Shown here one piece after another: positions 33,311-44,600 of a stretch of 60,000 bases of DNA. Below the pieces are notes generated by a model. That model was given only the letters and a program-made list of their open reading frames with translations. It had not been told where the DNA came from and searched no databases. The stretch is taken from contig NC_087076.1 in assembly GCF_026151205.1 (NCBI RefSeq), forward strand, positions 4,613,902 to 4,673,901. Direction: 5' to 3'. A program made the translations under genes and the position numbers. Within the stretch, counting starts at the first letter, position 1. Each line of letters begins with the position of its first letter. This DNA comes from Bolinopsis microptera. Its lineage: Eukaryota > Ctenophora > Tentaculata > Lobata > Bolinopsidae.

Positions 33311-33796
33311 TCAACAGATAGAGTACCTCATAGAAAGAAGAATGATCGACGTAGGAATACATAAAAGCGACTTAATAATACATGTAAGGCATACGAGGAA
33401 GAGAATACATCACATCACACCCAGAACTGGCACAGGTACAATTGTAATATCTTACAAAGACAGCATGCTAAATTATTTCGCAAAACTTGTTTATCTTGAC
33501 ACTTGACAATATTTTAAGTTTACCGTTTTATATAGGCGCGGCGCGCGCTTATAGCTAAGTATAAATTTTGTTTTAATAAAAATATTGTTTTGCTAAAAAA
33601 GATTCGCAAGGTTTGGAACGACTTTTATTGCCCTACGTGGTTATATAGGCAAGAAGATAACAAAAAAGTGCAAAACCCCTTGGTTTATTGTAGTTGTTTT
33701 TAACTTCATCCCTGAACTAAACGTGTTTTGAAAATTAATTTTAAATTGTGTAAATATTTGATTGATTCACGATACGATGTCAATTCTTTGCATTTT
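33311..33796. other. Non-coding stretch before the 871-bp element
   Basis: Contains GGCGCGGCGCGCGCTTATAG at about 33535. Its last ~30 bp, TTCACGAT..ATGTCAATTC, match 17118-17145. No gene is seen. Confidence 0.35.
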
Positions 33797-34667
33797 AGTA
33801 GAGGCTCTTACGGGCAAAAAGGCGTGTTTTCTGCTACGAGTTTAGAGACCTAACCGCTAATTGGACACAATTTAATAGTATGATGTCTAAGGATCGATAA
33901 CATGTTAAGAAATATAGATTTGGCCTTATTAGTCACGTGCTATACCAATGCGCGTTTTAAACTTTGACAGTCTATTACTCTAAGGCAAATAAAGAAATCA
34001 TATTCATATGTTGTCAGCAATAAGATCACATCATTTTCTATTTGGTGTGAAAATATGAGCTAGAACAGACATAATCTCGCTGAGTTATAGCTGTTTGAAA
34101 TTTATGATGAACGCGCGGGTGCCAATTGATAACAACTAAATGCTTTTGCGCGTAGTGCGCGTCGAAAATTTGGCAAAAACGCTTGCGGAGTGACAATATT
34201 CAAACTTCGATTAAGTATATGAAGTGGGTACTTCTCAGAAAGGAAAAATTTAGGCAAACACGATGTGACTATTTTTGAGTTGATTTAATACAACTGCAAA
34301 AAATTATTCAAACTTCAAGCAAAAAAGTCAAAATTTTTAACACTTTTTTGGATTTTTACCTCAAAAAAAATAGAGGGATTTGTTTTATTTTTATACCATC
34401 TTGTGTGGACTGTGGCTGTCTTTTAGCTATCTCCATGCAAGTTTTGACGACATGCCAACAAAATTAACTTGCTCTAAATATCAAAAAACATGGTTTTTTG
34501 GCCTATTTTTGGCCCAAAAATCGGTTTTTTGCGATTTTAACCAAGAAAAATCAGTCCAATCATCTTGAAACTACTTTTAATCGATTCTACGGTCAAAAAT
34601 ACGTCTAGTAAGGTGTATCTGGGGTCCCTAGCGTATCAAGCAGACAATGCCCGTAAGAGCCTCTACT
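33797..34667. mobile_element. 871-bp element, 20-bp perfect TIRs, 5-bp target duplication
   Basis: Ends are AGTAGAGGCTCTTACGGGCA and its exact reverse complement, flanked on each side by ATTTT (33792-33796 and 34668-34672). If it is removed, the flanks rejoin to a sequence like 17118-17180, an apparent empty site. No transposase frame was found; the interior is AT-rich and non-coding. Confidence 0.85.
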
Positions 34668-34924
34668 ATTTTGCCGATTTTCATGTGTGATGTGTGATGT
34701 GGTTGCAAGAAAAATTATAGTAGCAATGAGCATGTATGATGTAATGAAACATTAATTTCATTATTTGTGTATTGAACTGTATTGATCTATCGAATAACCT
34801 TTTATTATTTCCAACTGACGGGTTCAAAGTTTACTGATTTTACACTTACACAGTTTTGGAGGGCTTCGACGCGCCGCGCGTTCACCTAACCATGTGCTTT
34901 CGCGCCACTCGTAAAATATCTGTT

Positions 34925-34985
34925 CCATATATTGGACAGTCGACGAGTCCAACTCAGCGCGCGTCCTGGTAGGTTGTAAACCTAC
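34925..34985 (+). repeat. ~60-bp interspersed repeat, second copy
   Basis: Reverse-complement partner of 15869-15928, centred on GTCCTGGTAGGTTGTAAACC. Confidence 0.65.
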
Positions 34986-35349
34986 AAAGTGTTCATGTTT
35001 ACTGTGTACATGTAAGCGTGTTTTAAGTGTGAAGCAAAATAGTGGGAATAGCATTGACCAAATACAAATGATGAATTAGGAGTGAGAAACGTGGGTGGCA
35101 AATATGGTTAGTTTGTGGATCATGTGGAGCTGAGTAGTGTGCTCGGTAAAGTATTGTTATAGCAAAAGTGTGCTAGTGTGAATGGTGTTCACATAGCCAT
35201 GTGTCTACGCGTACTGCGTGACGCGCTTGTTTCTTTTGCCGCCTACGGCGGTCGCGCGCTACTGCAAGCGAGAGGGCTCTGGTTAGAGCAATGAATGGTG
35301 GCCCCTGCCCCTGTTATGTACAGGAAAAGTATACAAACCTATTTGATAC

Positions 35350-35399
35350 TTGTTACGTATCACAAATATCGCGAAAAGTGGCATGCAACGTATGTCAAA
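35350..35399 (+). mobile_element. Partial copy of the 8274-8492 element
   Basis: Keeps TACTTGTTACGTATCACAAA and the right end AAGTGGCATGCAACGTATGT before CAA; the left half is missing. Confidence 0.65.
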
Positions 35400-35714
35400 A
35401 ACCTATAAATAAATATCGCTACATGTCGACGATTTTGTAATTTTATTAGTTCCAGAAACAACTATAAAATCAATTTCGAAAGAAATTTTATGAAGACCCC
35501 CGGCCTCCTTGAAGGCATTATACAGGAGGGGCAAAACTACTGGTTTGAGGATTCTGTAGTAAAAATTAAATATTCGGATATTTAAGACCACTCCCAATTT
35601 ATATTATTATATTATTATATATATATTGGAGTCTTCATGAGCTCAGTAATGTCAGCCCATGTATTCTTTACTCATACTTCTACTACAATCTTATACTTGA
35701 GTACATTTTTATAC

Positions 35715-37208
35715 TTGAGTACAAGTCAATTTGACTTTTGGGAAAAAAAACTTAATGAAATCGGGCCACTGTTTGGCTATTATCCCAAGCCAGCCAAAAC
35801 ATGGCTCATTGTTAAACCACATTGTAAAGAAAAAGCAGAAAAAATGTTTCCAGATTTACAAATATCAGAGGTTGGACACAGATATCTTGGATCATTCATT
35901 GGAACTGAGGAGGGGACAAAAACGTTTTTAGATAGTAAAGTTGATGAATGGATTAACGATATCGAAGATCTGGCAGATATTGCCAAGAGGGAACCTCAGG
36001 CAGCTTATTCTGCGTTCAACTATGGGCTATCTAAAAGATGGAATTATGTATGTCGAACAACACCTGGTATCAGTCAACACCTCAGGAGACTAGAATACAA
36101 AATTCAAGAATCCTTTATACCAGCAATATTGGACAGGTCGTTTGGAACCGACCAAACCAGTAGAAAACTCTTTGCATTACCAGTCAAAGAAGGGGGTCTT
36201 GGTATATACGATCTGAGTTTGATGTCTGACCTAGAGTACGAGTATTCCTGCAAAGTAACATTAGATCTTACAGAAGCAATATACAACCAGCAACAAGATT
36301 TTTTTGATGATCAGGAAAAACTAGTAGAGATCAAGACTGAAATCCGAAAATCAAGGGAAGAGTTTTTCAAGGAGAGAAAAGAAGAGGTTACAAATGACCT
36401 GAATGAAGCCCAAAAATTGCAATGAGATCTTACATCAGAGAAAGGGGCAAGTTCCTGGCTTTCGTCACTCCCGCTCAAATCATTCGGATATTGTCTCAAC
36501 AAGCAAGAATTCAATGATGCCCTAGCCCTAAGGTACAACTTTTGGATAAAAGATGCTGCAAGAAAATGTGTATGTGGAAGTGACAACTCAATAAACCACT
36601 AATTAATATGCAAAAGGGGTGGATATGTATCTCTTCGCCACAACTCATTGAGGGATGTGATAGCAGAGCTATTAGAAACTGCTGGCTGTAAAGATGTTAC
36701 CACTGAACCTCTCCTCATTCCTGTCAACGGGAGAGAACTTTCTGCAGGGGCCAACAAAGCAGATGGAGCTAGATTAGATGTTAGTGCTAGGAGTGTATGG
36801 AACCCATTGGAAGGGGCATTTTTAGATGTAAGAGTATTTCATGCTCAAGCTCCTTCCAATAAGGCTCTTGGATCTCCAACCACTATGTACAATAGCCACG
36901 AGAGACAGAAAAAGAATTTATACAATAAAAGGATTGTAGAAGTGGAACATGGGACGTTTACACCGATAGTCCTATCAACCACTGGGGGTATGGGAAGGGA
37001 AGCTAATAAGTTCTTCAAGAAATTAGCGGATAAACTTTCTAGGAAATCAGGCCAACGATATAGTGAGGCAATGACATTTATTAGGAAGAGAGTAAGAGTT
37101 GACCTTTTGAGAACAACAGTCATAGCTCTTAGAGGAGAGAGAGGGTTAAAAAGTAGTAGTGCAGTAAAAATAGCAGAATTAGATATAAATTTGGAGCCAG
37201 TTCTTTAA
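35715..37208 (+). mobile_element. Retroelement C-terminal half, nearly intact, with two stops
   Basis: One frame runs from about 35637 to 37208, broken only by TGA (36423-36425) and TAA (36600-36602). In order it shows a post-polymerase region (FGYYPKPAKTWLIVKPH, HRYLGSFIGT and LPVKEGGLGIYDLS), then ALRYNFWIKD, a zinc-finger-like CVCGSDNSINH...C, then RLDVSAR, FLDVRVF, VEHGTFTPIVLSTTGGMGR and RVDLLRTTVIALRG. The LD...DVRV arrangement resembles the restriction-like endonuclease placed after a zinc finger in early-branching non-LTR retrotransposons; that assignment is an inference. The polymerase core is lost by 5' truncation near 35715. Low decay implies recent insertion. Confidence 0.75.
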
Positions 37209-38159
37209 ACTGGCTTACTTATACTACTTAAAGGGTGTTTATTTAGTTTTCTATTGAATTTATATTGAATTTCTATGTAGGGTAATTGTTATATTATGCG
37301 TATATTGTTTGAATAATCTTACTTCTTATTATAACTTTTGGGACATATAATTTTACTAAGGATCACGTTTCGGTTCTAAATTATTTTAAGATTGTTGACA
37401 TTTGTAAGATTGACATGTTTGATAATAATAATCTACTACAATCATATTATTCAGACTAATTTCGTGTCATCCAACCCACCATTATATAAGTACCCAGGTT
37501 AGAATTATAAAGTAAAGTTAAGTAAAGTAAAATTTATGACATCACTTCATCACACATGTCTACAGTAAAACAAAGTATTTAGTAAAACAAAGTATTTTAT
37601 TTATTAGCAGTGCAATCAATTCATATGATATAATTATAAGAATATAATAGTATGTCACACCTATTTAACTGTTACGTTCGAGTAGTCGTGCCATGGCTAA
37701 ATTTAACTAGGACCAGTGGTGTCGATTAACATTTTAAAAGGTGATTCTAAGTGACACAAATGGAAAATTTTAAGAAAAGACGGATCAAAACACAGATCCA
37801 AGGACAAGGAGACCCCACTGCAGGACCATACATGCTATTGGCTTGTGCATGGCCCAAAAGGTTCCAGTTGTCCAGGAAACTGTACGTAGCTGGTCAACTA
37901 GTTTTGAATTCAGACTAGGCTTGATGAGTTCTGGGGTTTCTAGAGTAAGATTTGATGGTGCCAGGTTTGTTCAGGCGGACATGGAAATTATGCGAGGAAT
38001 ATATAGGTATATAAAAATCATATCAATATAAAAATAGATCCAAAAATAGATCCAAAGATTCACACGGCAGTCAGGGAACTTCCAGACAGGATGCTTTTGA
38101 AACAGGTATAATTAGCGCTTTTGTAATTAGTTGTATGCAAGGGATGGGATGCTGATTGA
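37209..38159. other. 3' flank of the retroelement and intergenic DNA
   Basis: AT-rich. Near 37540-37600 the sequence TTTATGACATCACTTCATCA and the AGTAAAACAAAGTATTT doublet resemble 30457-30500 and 31115-31140. No gene is seen. Confidence 0.35.
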
Positions 38160-38960
38160 CTAAGCTGGTTCAATGCCCCAGCTATTTAGGGGGAGCCACT
38201 CAATTTCACGCCCATGTGTTGTCAATTGCTGGGTTTCAAGTAAGAGCTTTTTGATACGGCTCTTGATAATTGAGATGGGGGAGGAAAGGTCGGAAAATTT
38301 ACTAGAGCCAGGGACCATGACATTGTTTTCATTAGGAGTGCATTTGTCGAATATTTTATCAACCAAACTGTTCCATATAGTCGTACCTTTGAAGACAAAA
38401 TTGTGTTTAGAAATTTCAAGTTTGTGTCGGGGGACCCGCATAGTTTGGCTACATGCTCTGGAACTTGTTTGGAATAAACTTGTCAGAGAGATAGGTTGAT
38501 GCAGTTTCAAGATTTTAAACAGTTCAGTGGATATATGTTGGGTGTACAGGTTGTGGATTGACATGATTTTCATATACATAATATCAGTGGCGTAATGAAA
38601 GGCCCTGCTGACCCCGCTGTGCAGGGGGGCGCCGTCGTAGGGGGGCGCCAAATCGTCATTTGAATGTGGGACAATTTCGAAAACTTAACTAAAGTACTAG
38701 CAAAACTGCGCGTTTTGCTCTAGATACACATTGTTTTAGAGTTTTTACCGGCGTATTCTTTAAAATCACCTAATTTGTTCAATTTTAGGGAGGGGCACCA
38801 AAAGGGGAGGGGGCGCCAACAGGGGGGCGCTTTTTTCGGCAGGGGGCGCCAACAGGCAACGTTACGCCACTGCATAATATCATCGCACTATGTAATATCA
38901 TGAACACATCTATTCAAAATATCCCTTTTTAAATGTTGCATTGACTCTTTTGAGTACATA
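38160..38960 (-). mobile_element. LINE ORF2 C-terminus (CR1/L2-like), split by a MITE
   Basis: Encodes MYMKIMSIHNLYTQHISTEL, VPRHKLEISKHNFVFKGTTI and WNSLVDKIF, ending LPLNSWGIEPA, a typical LINE tail. Upstream coding resumes beyond the MITE (DILNRCVHDI), showing that the MITE (38585-38872) inserted later. Confidence 0.75.
38585..38872. mobile_element. 288-bp hAT-type MITE with exact 8-bp target duplication
   Basis: Ends are CAGTGGCGTAATG and CGTTACGCCACTG, flanked by CATAATAT at 38577-38584 and 38873-38880. The interior is rich in GGGGGCGCC. The 8-bp duplication and the CAG-TGGCG end fit hAT. Confidence 0.92.
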
Positions 38961-39162
38961 TTCTTGTTTGAAATCATCATGAAATAATAGGTTTTAGAAC
39001 TTTCATTTAATTAATTTTTTAATTTGTAAAGTTCGTAGATTCCTCTACAGGGTCATCGAATAGTTCGACCGCCCTTGTTTTACAGTACACTACATTGTAG
39101 ATGTTCTGAAGGAGTATCCTAAGATTCTTGATCTTTTGGCACAGGCACCCCTCCTCATTTAA

Positions 39163-39319
39163 CCCTCAATCAAGTTTCCTATCATTCGGCTGAGTCGACT
39201 GAGGAGATCGCATAGATCCAATGAATCCTTAGCTACTCCCTAGACTGAGTGACACTGGGATTAGAACCCTGAACCTTCTTTACAGAAGGCGGAAGCTCTA
39301 ACCACTAGGCCACCCAGCC
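39163..39319 (-). mobile_element. tRNA-derived SINE
   Basis: The reverse complement starts GGCTGGGTGGCCTAGTGGTT, carrying an A box (TGGCCTAGTGG), and continues to GGTTCTAATCC, a B box at normal spacing. A ~75-bp non-tRNA tail follows. The 3' half cannot pair with the first seven bases to make an acceptor stem, so it is not a working tRNA. It lies just upstream of the oxidase gene. Confidence 0.75.
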
Positions 39320-39384
39320 AATTTAATAATAACATTTAAGGTTTACTCATACCTGATTCTCAGACAACAGACTGCATCAACAGA

Positions 39385-41019
39385 ATGGTATATTTGCTGC
39401 TCTATTTGTCACTTATGGTTGGATTTACTGCTATCTCTGCCAAGGACAAGTTTGATTATTGTCTACCTTCTAACAGTAGCTGCTGGCCTTCTCAAGCTCA
39501 GTGGAGCGAACTGAAATCCAAAATATCTGGTGGGAAACTTCATGACATCAGTGATAACAGTGAATACAACAAGATATGTGATGCCTCAAGTGTGGACCCT
39601 AGCGCTGCCTATACCCTAGAGGATAAAGGTGAAGGAAGATGCATGCAGTATCATGATTGCTCTAAGGAAAAATGTGACGATAAAGCTGGCTGGAACATTC
39701 CAGAGTATTCTGTCGAAGCGTCAGAAGAAACTGACATAATAGAAGCTATTAAGTTTGCCAACGAGTACAACATTCAAGTAGTGGTAAAAACAACTGGTCA
39801 CAACTATGCAGGGGCAAGTATGGGAGATGGAGCACTCCTCGTATGGATGAGACACTTTAAAAAGTATGGGGACATCATAAAGGCTTATGAAAAATGCAGT
39901 GAAACATATGATGCAGTTTTAAAAGTTGGTGGAGGGCAAATCTGGGAGGAGGCTTATAAAGCTGTTGGCAATGATTATCATATGGTTGGAGGAGGTGGAC
40001 TCACTGTATCTGCTGCTGGAGGTTGGTTGAATGGCGGGGGCCTTTCCGCATCTGCCAGACTTTATGGAATGGGTATTGACCAGGTTGTTGAATTTGAAGT
40101 TATTACTGCTGATGGATCAAAAGTGACGGCAAGTAAGTGTGAGAATGATGATCTTTTTTGGGCTTTGAGGGGTGGAGGGGGTGGATCATTTGGAGTAACC
40201 ACAAGTGTCCATTACAAATTACATGCTACCAAACCTTTCTGTGAGATAATCTTTACTATTACTGATTTTTATGAGCCAACATGGGATACTAAAACTCTTG
40301 TAAAATGGATAGGAGTTCTCGTAGATTCTGCCCCTACATTCGATCAGAAATGGGGTGGTTACTGGACGTTGAATAGTGGAATATTCTACTACCAAGGCAC
40401 TGATGAAGAATTGAAAAAGGATGAGTTCTTAATAAAGATTGCTTCACTGGGTTACATTAAATGGGACCGTTGGAATTGTGCTGAATCATACTTTGCTGCT
40501 AGAGGTGGCCCAGAGAACATGTCCACTGATCAAACTAGTCAGAAAGAGTTTAACATCGCTAGTCGCCTTGTTCCCATGAGTTTTGTGGAAAATAATCCTG
40601 AAAAGATGAAAGAGATTCTCGTATGGATGATCTCCAATGGTTTTTACACTTTCAATTACATAATTGGTGGAAAAATGATGGATGTAGCAGCTGATGCAAC
40701 AGCTGTTCATCCCGCTATGAGAGAGTCTGTATTTCAAATAGAGACATTCGACGAAAGGCTCATACAGAAATTACGAGATGAATTACCAGACTCTGGAGCA
40801 GGATTCAACCATGCAGCCAAGAACGAACCTGATTGGGAAAACCAGTTTTGGGGGAGGAACAGGGAGAGACTGGAGACATTGAAGGAGAAGTGGGATCCTG
40901 AAAATCGGTTCAACTGCTGGCACTGTGTGGGTTACCTGGCTAAGTCTGATGCAGGAAGTGTGTCATTCTCCCTCATCTTCTACCTTACAACCTTGGTTAT
41001 CCTGCTGTGCTCACATTAG
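39385..41019 (+). CDS. Secreted FAD-linked oxidase (VAO/berberine-bridge family), intronless
   Basis: A 544-residue single-exon frame. Residues 1-19 are a signal peptide. An FAD-binding PCMH-type domain follows: KTTGHNYAGAS places His139 at the family's flavin-attachment site, then VGGGGLTVSAAGGWLNGGGL (201-220) and FWALRGGGGGSFGVTTSVHY (259-277). The second, cysteinyl attachment site of plant berberine-bridge enzymes is a Gly here, so single-point attachment is expected. A BBE-like end lies near residues 508-520 (NRFNCWHCVGY). The last ~18 residues are hydrophobic, consistent with a GPI-anchor signal or membrane tail. The family oxidises alcohols or sugars with oxygen, releasing peroxide; the substrate cannot be read from sequence. 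By eye it is closest to fungal isoamyl-alcohol-oxidase-type proteins. Lack of introns contrasts with its neighbours. Confidence 0.9.
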   Translation: MVYLLLYLSLMVGFTAISAKDKFDYCLPSNSSCWPSQAQWSELKSKISGGKLHDISDNSEYNKICDASSVDPSAAYTLEDKGEGRCMQYHDCSKEKCDDKAGWNIPEYSVEASEETDIIEAIKFANEYNIQVVVKTTGHNYAGASMGDGALLVWMRHFKKYGDIIKAYEKCSETYDAVLKVGGGQIWEEAYKAVGNDYHMVGGGGLTVSAAGGWLNGGGLSASARLYGMGIDQVVEFEVITADGSKVTASKCENDDLFWALRGGGGGSFGVTTSVHYKLHATKPFCEIIFTITDFYEPTWDTKTLVKWIGVLVDSAPTFDQKWGGYWTLNSGIFYYQGTDEELKKDEFLIKIASLGYIKWDRWNCAESYFAARGGPENMSTDQTSQKEFNIASRLVPMSFVENNPEKMKEILVWMISNGFYTFNYIIGGKMMDVAADATAVHPAMRESVFQIETFDERLIQKLRDELPDSGAGFNHAAKNEPDWENQFWGRNRERLETLKEKWDPENRFNCWHCVGYLAKSDAGSVSFSLIFYLTTLVILLCSH

Positions 41020-41688
41020 AGCAGCTACTCTTCCTGACTCAACTATTGAAAATGAACTGGACTGTGTTAGCAGAGTTACTTGGGACAATACTAGAGGATG
41101 GTATTAGTGTTATATTTAACTTCGTTTGACATTTATATTATTTTCGCTATATTAGCGTTTGCTGAACTAGTTTCGTGTTTTAGAGGAACTTTTGACATTT
41201 TTCATCGAGTTCTAAACTAATATTCCAGTATCATGTTGAATACCTATAATACATTATATAATATACATTAAGTACTTTGTAGTTGCACGTTGTTGTTAAA
41301 CTAGATTTTGTTTTGAACTGAGTATTATTTTTGTTCAGTTTTTCACGTTATAGATGAAATTCTACTTCTACTTGTCAAACCTTTTATAATTCTAAACTAC
41401 GTTGTATAGCTTAATAATTAATTATCCAGTTTTGAGTTTTTAATAATGTTTCACCAATTTAGATATTTCGAGATTTAGTGCTAGTTATTATGGTTTAGAT
41501 TTTCTTCATTAAACAAGCAACTTATAATTTACTTATTGTGTTTAATTGCATACTTGAAAAAATAACTTCTTTTATTTCAATATAATCTGATCCAAAATGT
41601 TATCAAATTATTTCTTTACCGTTAGCGAACGTACTCAATTACAGTTTTTAATTATCAAATCAAAACCAAATAGCTGTCATTGTCAGGA
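41020..41688. other. Intergenic between oxidase and calcyphosin-like gene
   Basis: AT-rich; should hold the oxidase 3' end and the promoter of the next gene. No motif stands out. Confidence 0.35.
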
Positions 41689-44600
41689 ATGTCGTTTCAA
41701 GACCTGAGTATAAGCGGGTCTCCTACTCCAAGAGCGGAGTCTCGGGGAGCTGTTAGTGCCCGACATCAGAAGGTCAAACAGAGAACTCACTCTGGGAAAA
41801 GCATGGGGGTACGTTAAGATTACATAATTTACATTCCCCATCATAAAGTGATTATAGTAAAAAACACATTTTGATATTTTAATGTTGAACGGTTAAGTTG
41901 ATACACACCTACAAGTTCAATAGGTGTGATTCACGACTAATTAAATCTGACAACTCCAGTACATGAAATTAATTTTCGGCCGTCTGCATTTCACGCTCCC
42001 ACATTTTTGTAATAACTAATGTAATAATCAAATGAATAATAAATGATTTGTTATTTGTTCCAGGGAGGCGCAGTAGTGACACGAGACCAGCTAAACCTAG
42101 CAAAGAAGCTGGCGTACTACGAAACTGAGGTGGATAAAGCAAAGCAGGAGCTTAATGCTTATAACTCAAAGAAGGATAACACAGTAAGTGTGCAGTGGGT
42201 ACTCGCTATTGTACAGCGACCTTTTCCATTCCTCACCTTTAAATTAACTCATTTCAAAATCTTAAATTAGTCTACTTCATGGGTTGTACAAGGAGAAAAG
42301 TATGGACTATGGCTGTATTATTTTACACCTACAAGACTCCTTACTCCTAAACAAACTTGTATCTGATTCAGTAGAAAATTACATTTTCTCTAATAACGAT
42401 CATCTCCACTGGCTCCCCCATTTCAGCAAACTAAAGCTCCAGTCCAGCGAGAAGCTATCAACAAAAGTCGCTCTCAACCTCCTCCTATCAAAACACAAGT
42501 ACCGCCCCTGAAGCTGAGCATGCTGAAACAGAAGAGTGACAGTTCACAATACCATGTAACACGTGGTGTGGATACTTCCCGGTCAGTATTGAGTTGGGGT
42601 GACCCCTCCTACAGGGATACTAGACCTCATGGGGTTGGGAAGATTAACACCGGGGGAGATAAGAGGAAGGGAGTTGATAAGGAGAACCGTAGAAAAGAGG
42701 AGCAGAGGGAGGAACGGAGGAAGGAGGAACAGAGGGAGAAGGAGAACAGGGACATCGAACATAGAGTAGGTATGAGTGTGTATCGAGCATCATTTTTCGT
42801 AATACAGTAACATTATTAGCGATACAAATCATAACAAGATATATAATGTACATATATATATAATATAAGCGTCAGGTGTATGATTGCATAGGAACATAAT
42901 ATAATGGCAAGATTTTAAAGTGCTTTCACCGATTACACTTAATAGCAAGATAGCAGTCACTTCAAGAACTAAAAATAGAAACCATCTCAAAACTTCAATT
43001 TAGTCCAGTAAAATCCAATGGTCATGGCCTATGTAATGTCATAATATTTAACACACAGATTAAAATCATTTTGAGAATTTTTCCTGATCCATGACTCAAA
43101 GTGCCGAAGGCACAAAAGAGCCTGTGTATATTTTGCGAGATATTCTGAATTAAATAATTGTTGTCACGCGGCGCTGAACTGACCAAGTAAATTGTTCATT
43201 TCACCATGATATGTACGTATCCCATTAGGCACTAATTGATAGCATATTGTTATTATTGTTAGTATTACTATTTTGCACAGATCTGTGTCAGGTTGCATAA
43301 ACAAAAAAAATTAAACAATAAACATATGGTTACACGATTTTCAAATTCAATATGGAATTAACTCATAACTGGGCAGCGCTCGGCCTGTCACTCCGCTATA
43401 TCTCCATGCTTATAAACAGCAAAGACTGGGGACCCAGGTTATATTGAATATAATAAAATAAGCCATCATGGATCGGGAAATTGAGCGGCCTTCCACAAAA
43501 GAAAAGCGGCTGCATTTCTTGTTTCATATACTTATCGTGAGTCATAGCCAGATTAAGAACTGTATTTAAACTTCTCATTAAAAAAAGATAATGTAGATTG
43601 TGAAAGAATATTGTTCTGTTCCAAAAACAATTCACTTCACCTCCTCGTCAGTAGTCAATAGTCATGTAATCACGTGACCTCTTGTTAGGCGGAGACGTCA
43701 AGAACAGAGCAGGGGGAGGAGGGAGCAGACCCAGATGGAGACATTGAGAGAGATACCGGACAGGAGCTGGGGTTTGAGGCTTTTGAAACTGAGGTAAAGT
43801 TTGTGGGAGAGAGATCCACTGTTGTCATGTATTTCAGTCTTGAGATCGAGCATGATTGATGATAATTGTTCACGTTTAGCTGATCGGTTCAAGCATTTAT
43901 ACAATGTATTATGTAACTGATGAAACAATCACTAGGAAGGAAAGATAAAACGAGCTCGACAAGAAGACGCAGTAGAAACACAGATGGTCCAGGACCTAAC
44001 ACAACCGGAAACAACCGACGAAGAGCCCAACTCGTACACCCTCCGCACCCCCTGGGCCACGTCAGAGCGCGCGGACTTTTACGCGCTGAAAGAAATACCA
44101 CACGTGAAACGAATTGATAACTCGCTCCATACGACCAGCAAAGAACTTACATTCTCTAATCTGAACAATCGGGGAGTTCAGAAGCGGCTGAAATTCAGAT
44201 TACGGATAATCAGCAGGTTTGTTAGACTCACATTTTCTGTATTTTTGTAACTGTGTCATTATAGATTGTTTTTAGCTACTAATTGTCGCTGTTAGATCTC
44301 CCATATGTCCTTGTTTTTAAGACACTATTTCAGATGCGGTAGAGACAGCTTACGTGATCTACATGGTTTCTACTTTCTATCAGACGACTCAATTGTCGTG
44401 TACGAGTACAAAGAAATCGGAAAGAGGGTCACCGCCTCCCCACTATTCCCTCGCACTGTATACCGTCACCCACGTGGACGCTGGATCGGAAACTCTTACT
44501 CCCTTCGCGATCTGAAAATAGGGTCCACACTTGATCTGCCGACCAGCAATAACCCAGCACTGCCGGCTAGCATCACACGAGCTCCGTATACTCTGCTTCG

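Noticed and set aside
39245-39319. tRNA gene on the minus strand
   Set aside because: A and B boxes are present, but the 3' half cannot form an acceptor stem and a non-tRNA tail follows; it is a SINE.
40486-40737. Antisense frame within the oxidase gene
   Set aside because: A shadow of the coding sequence.
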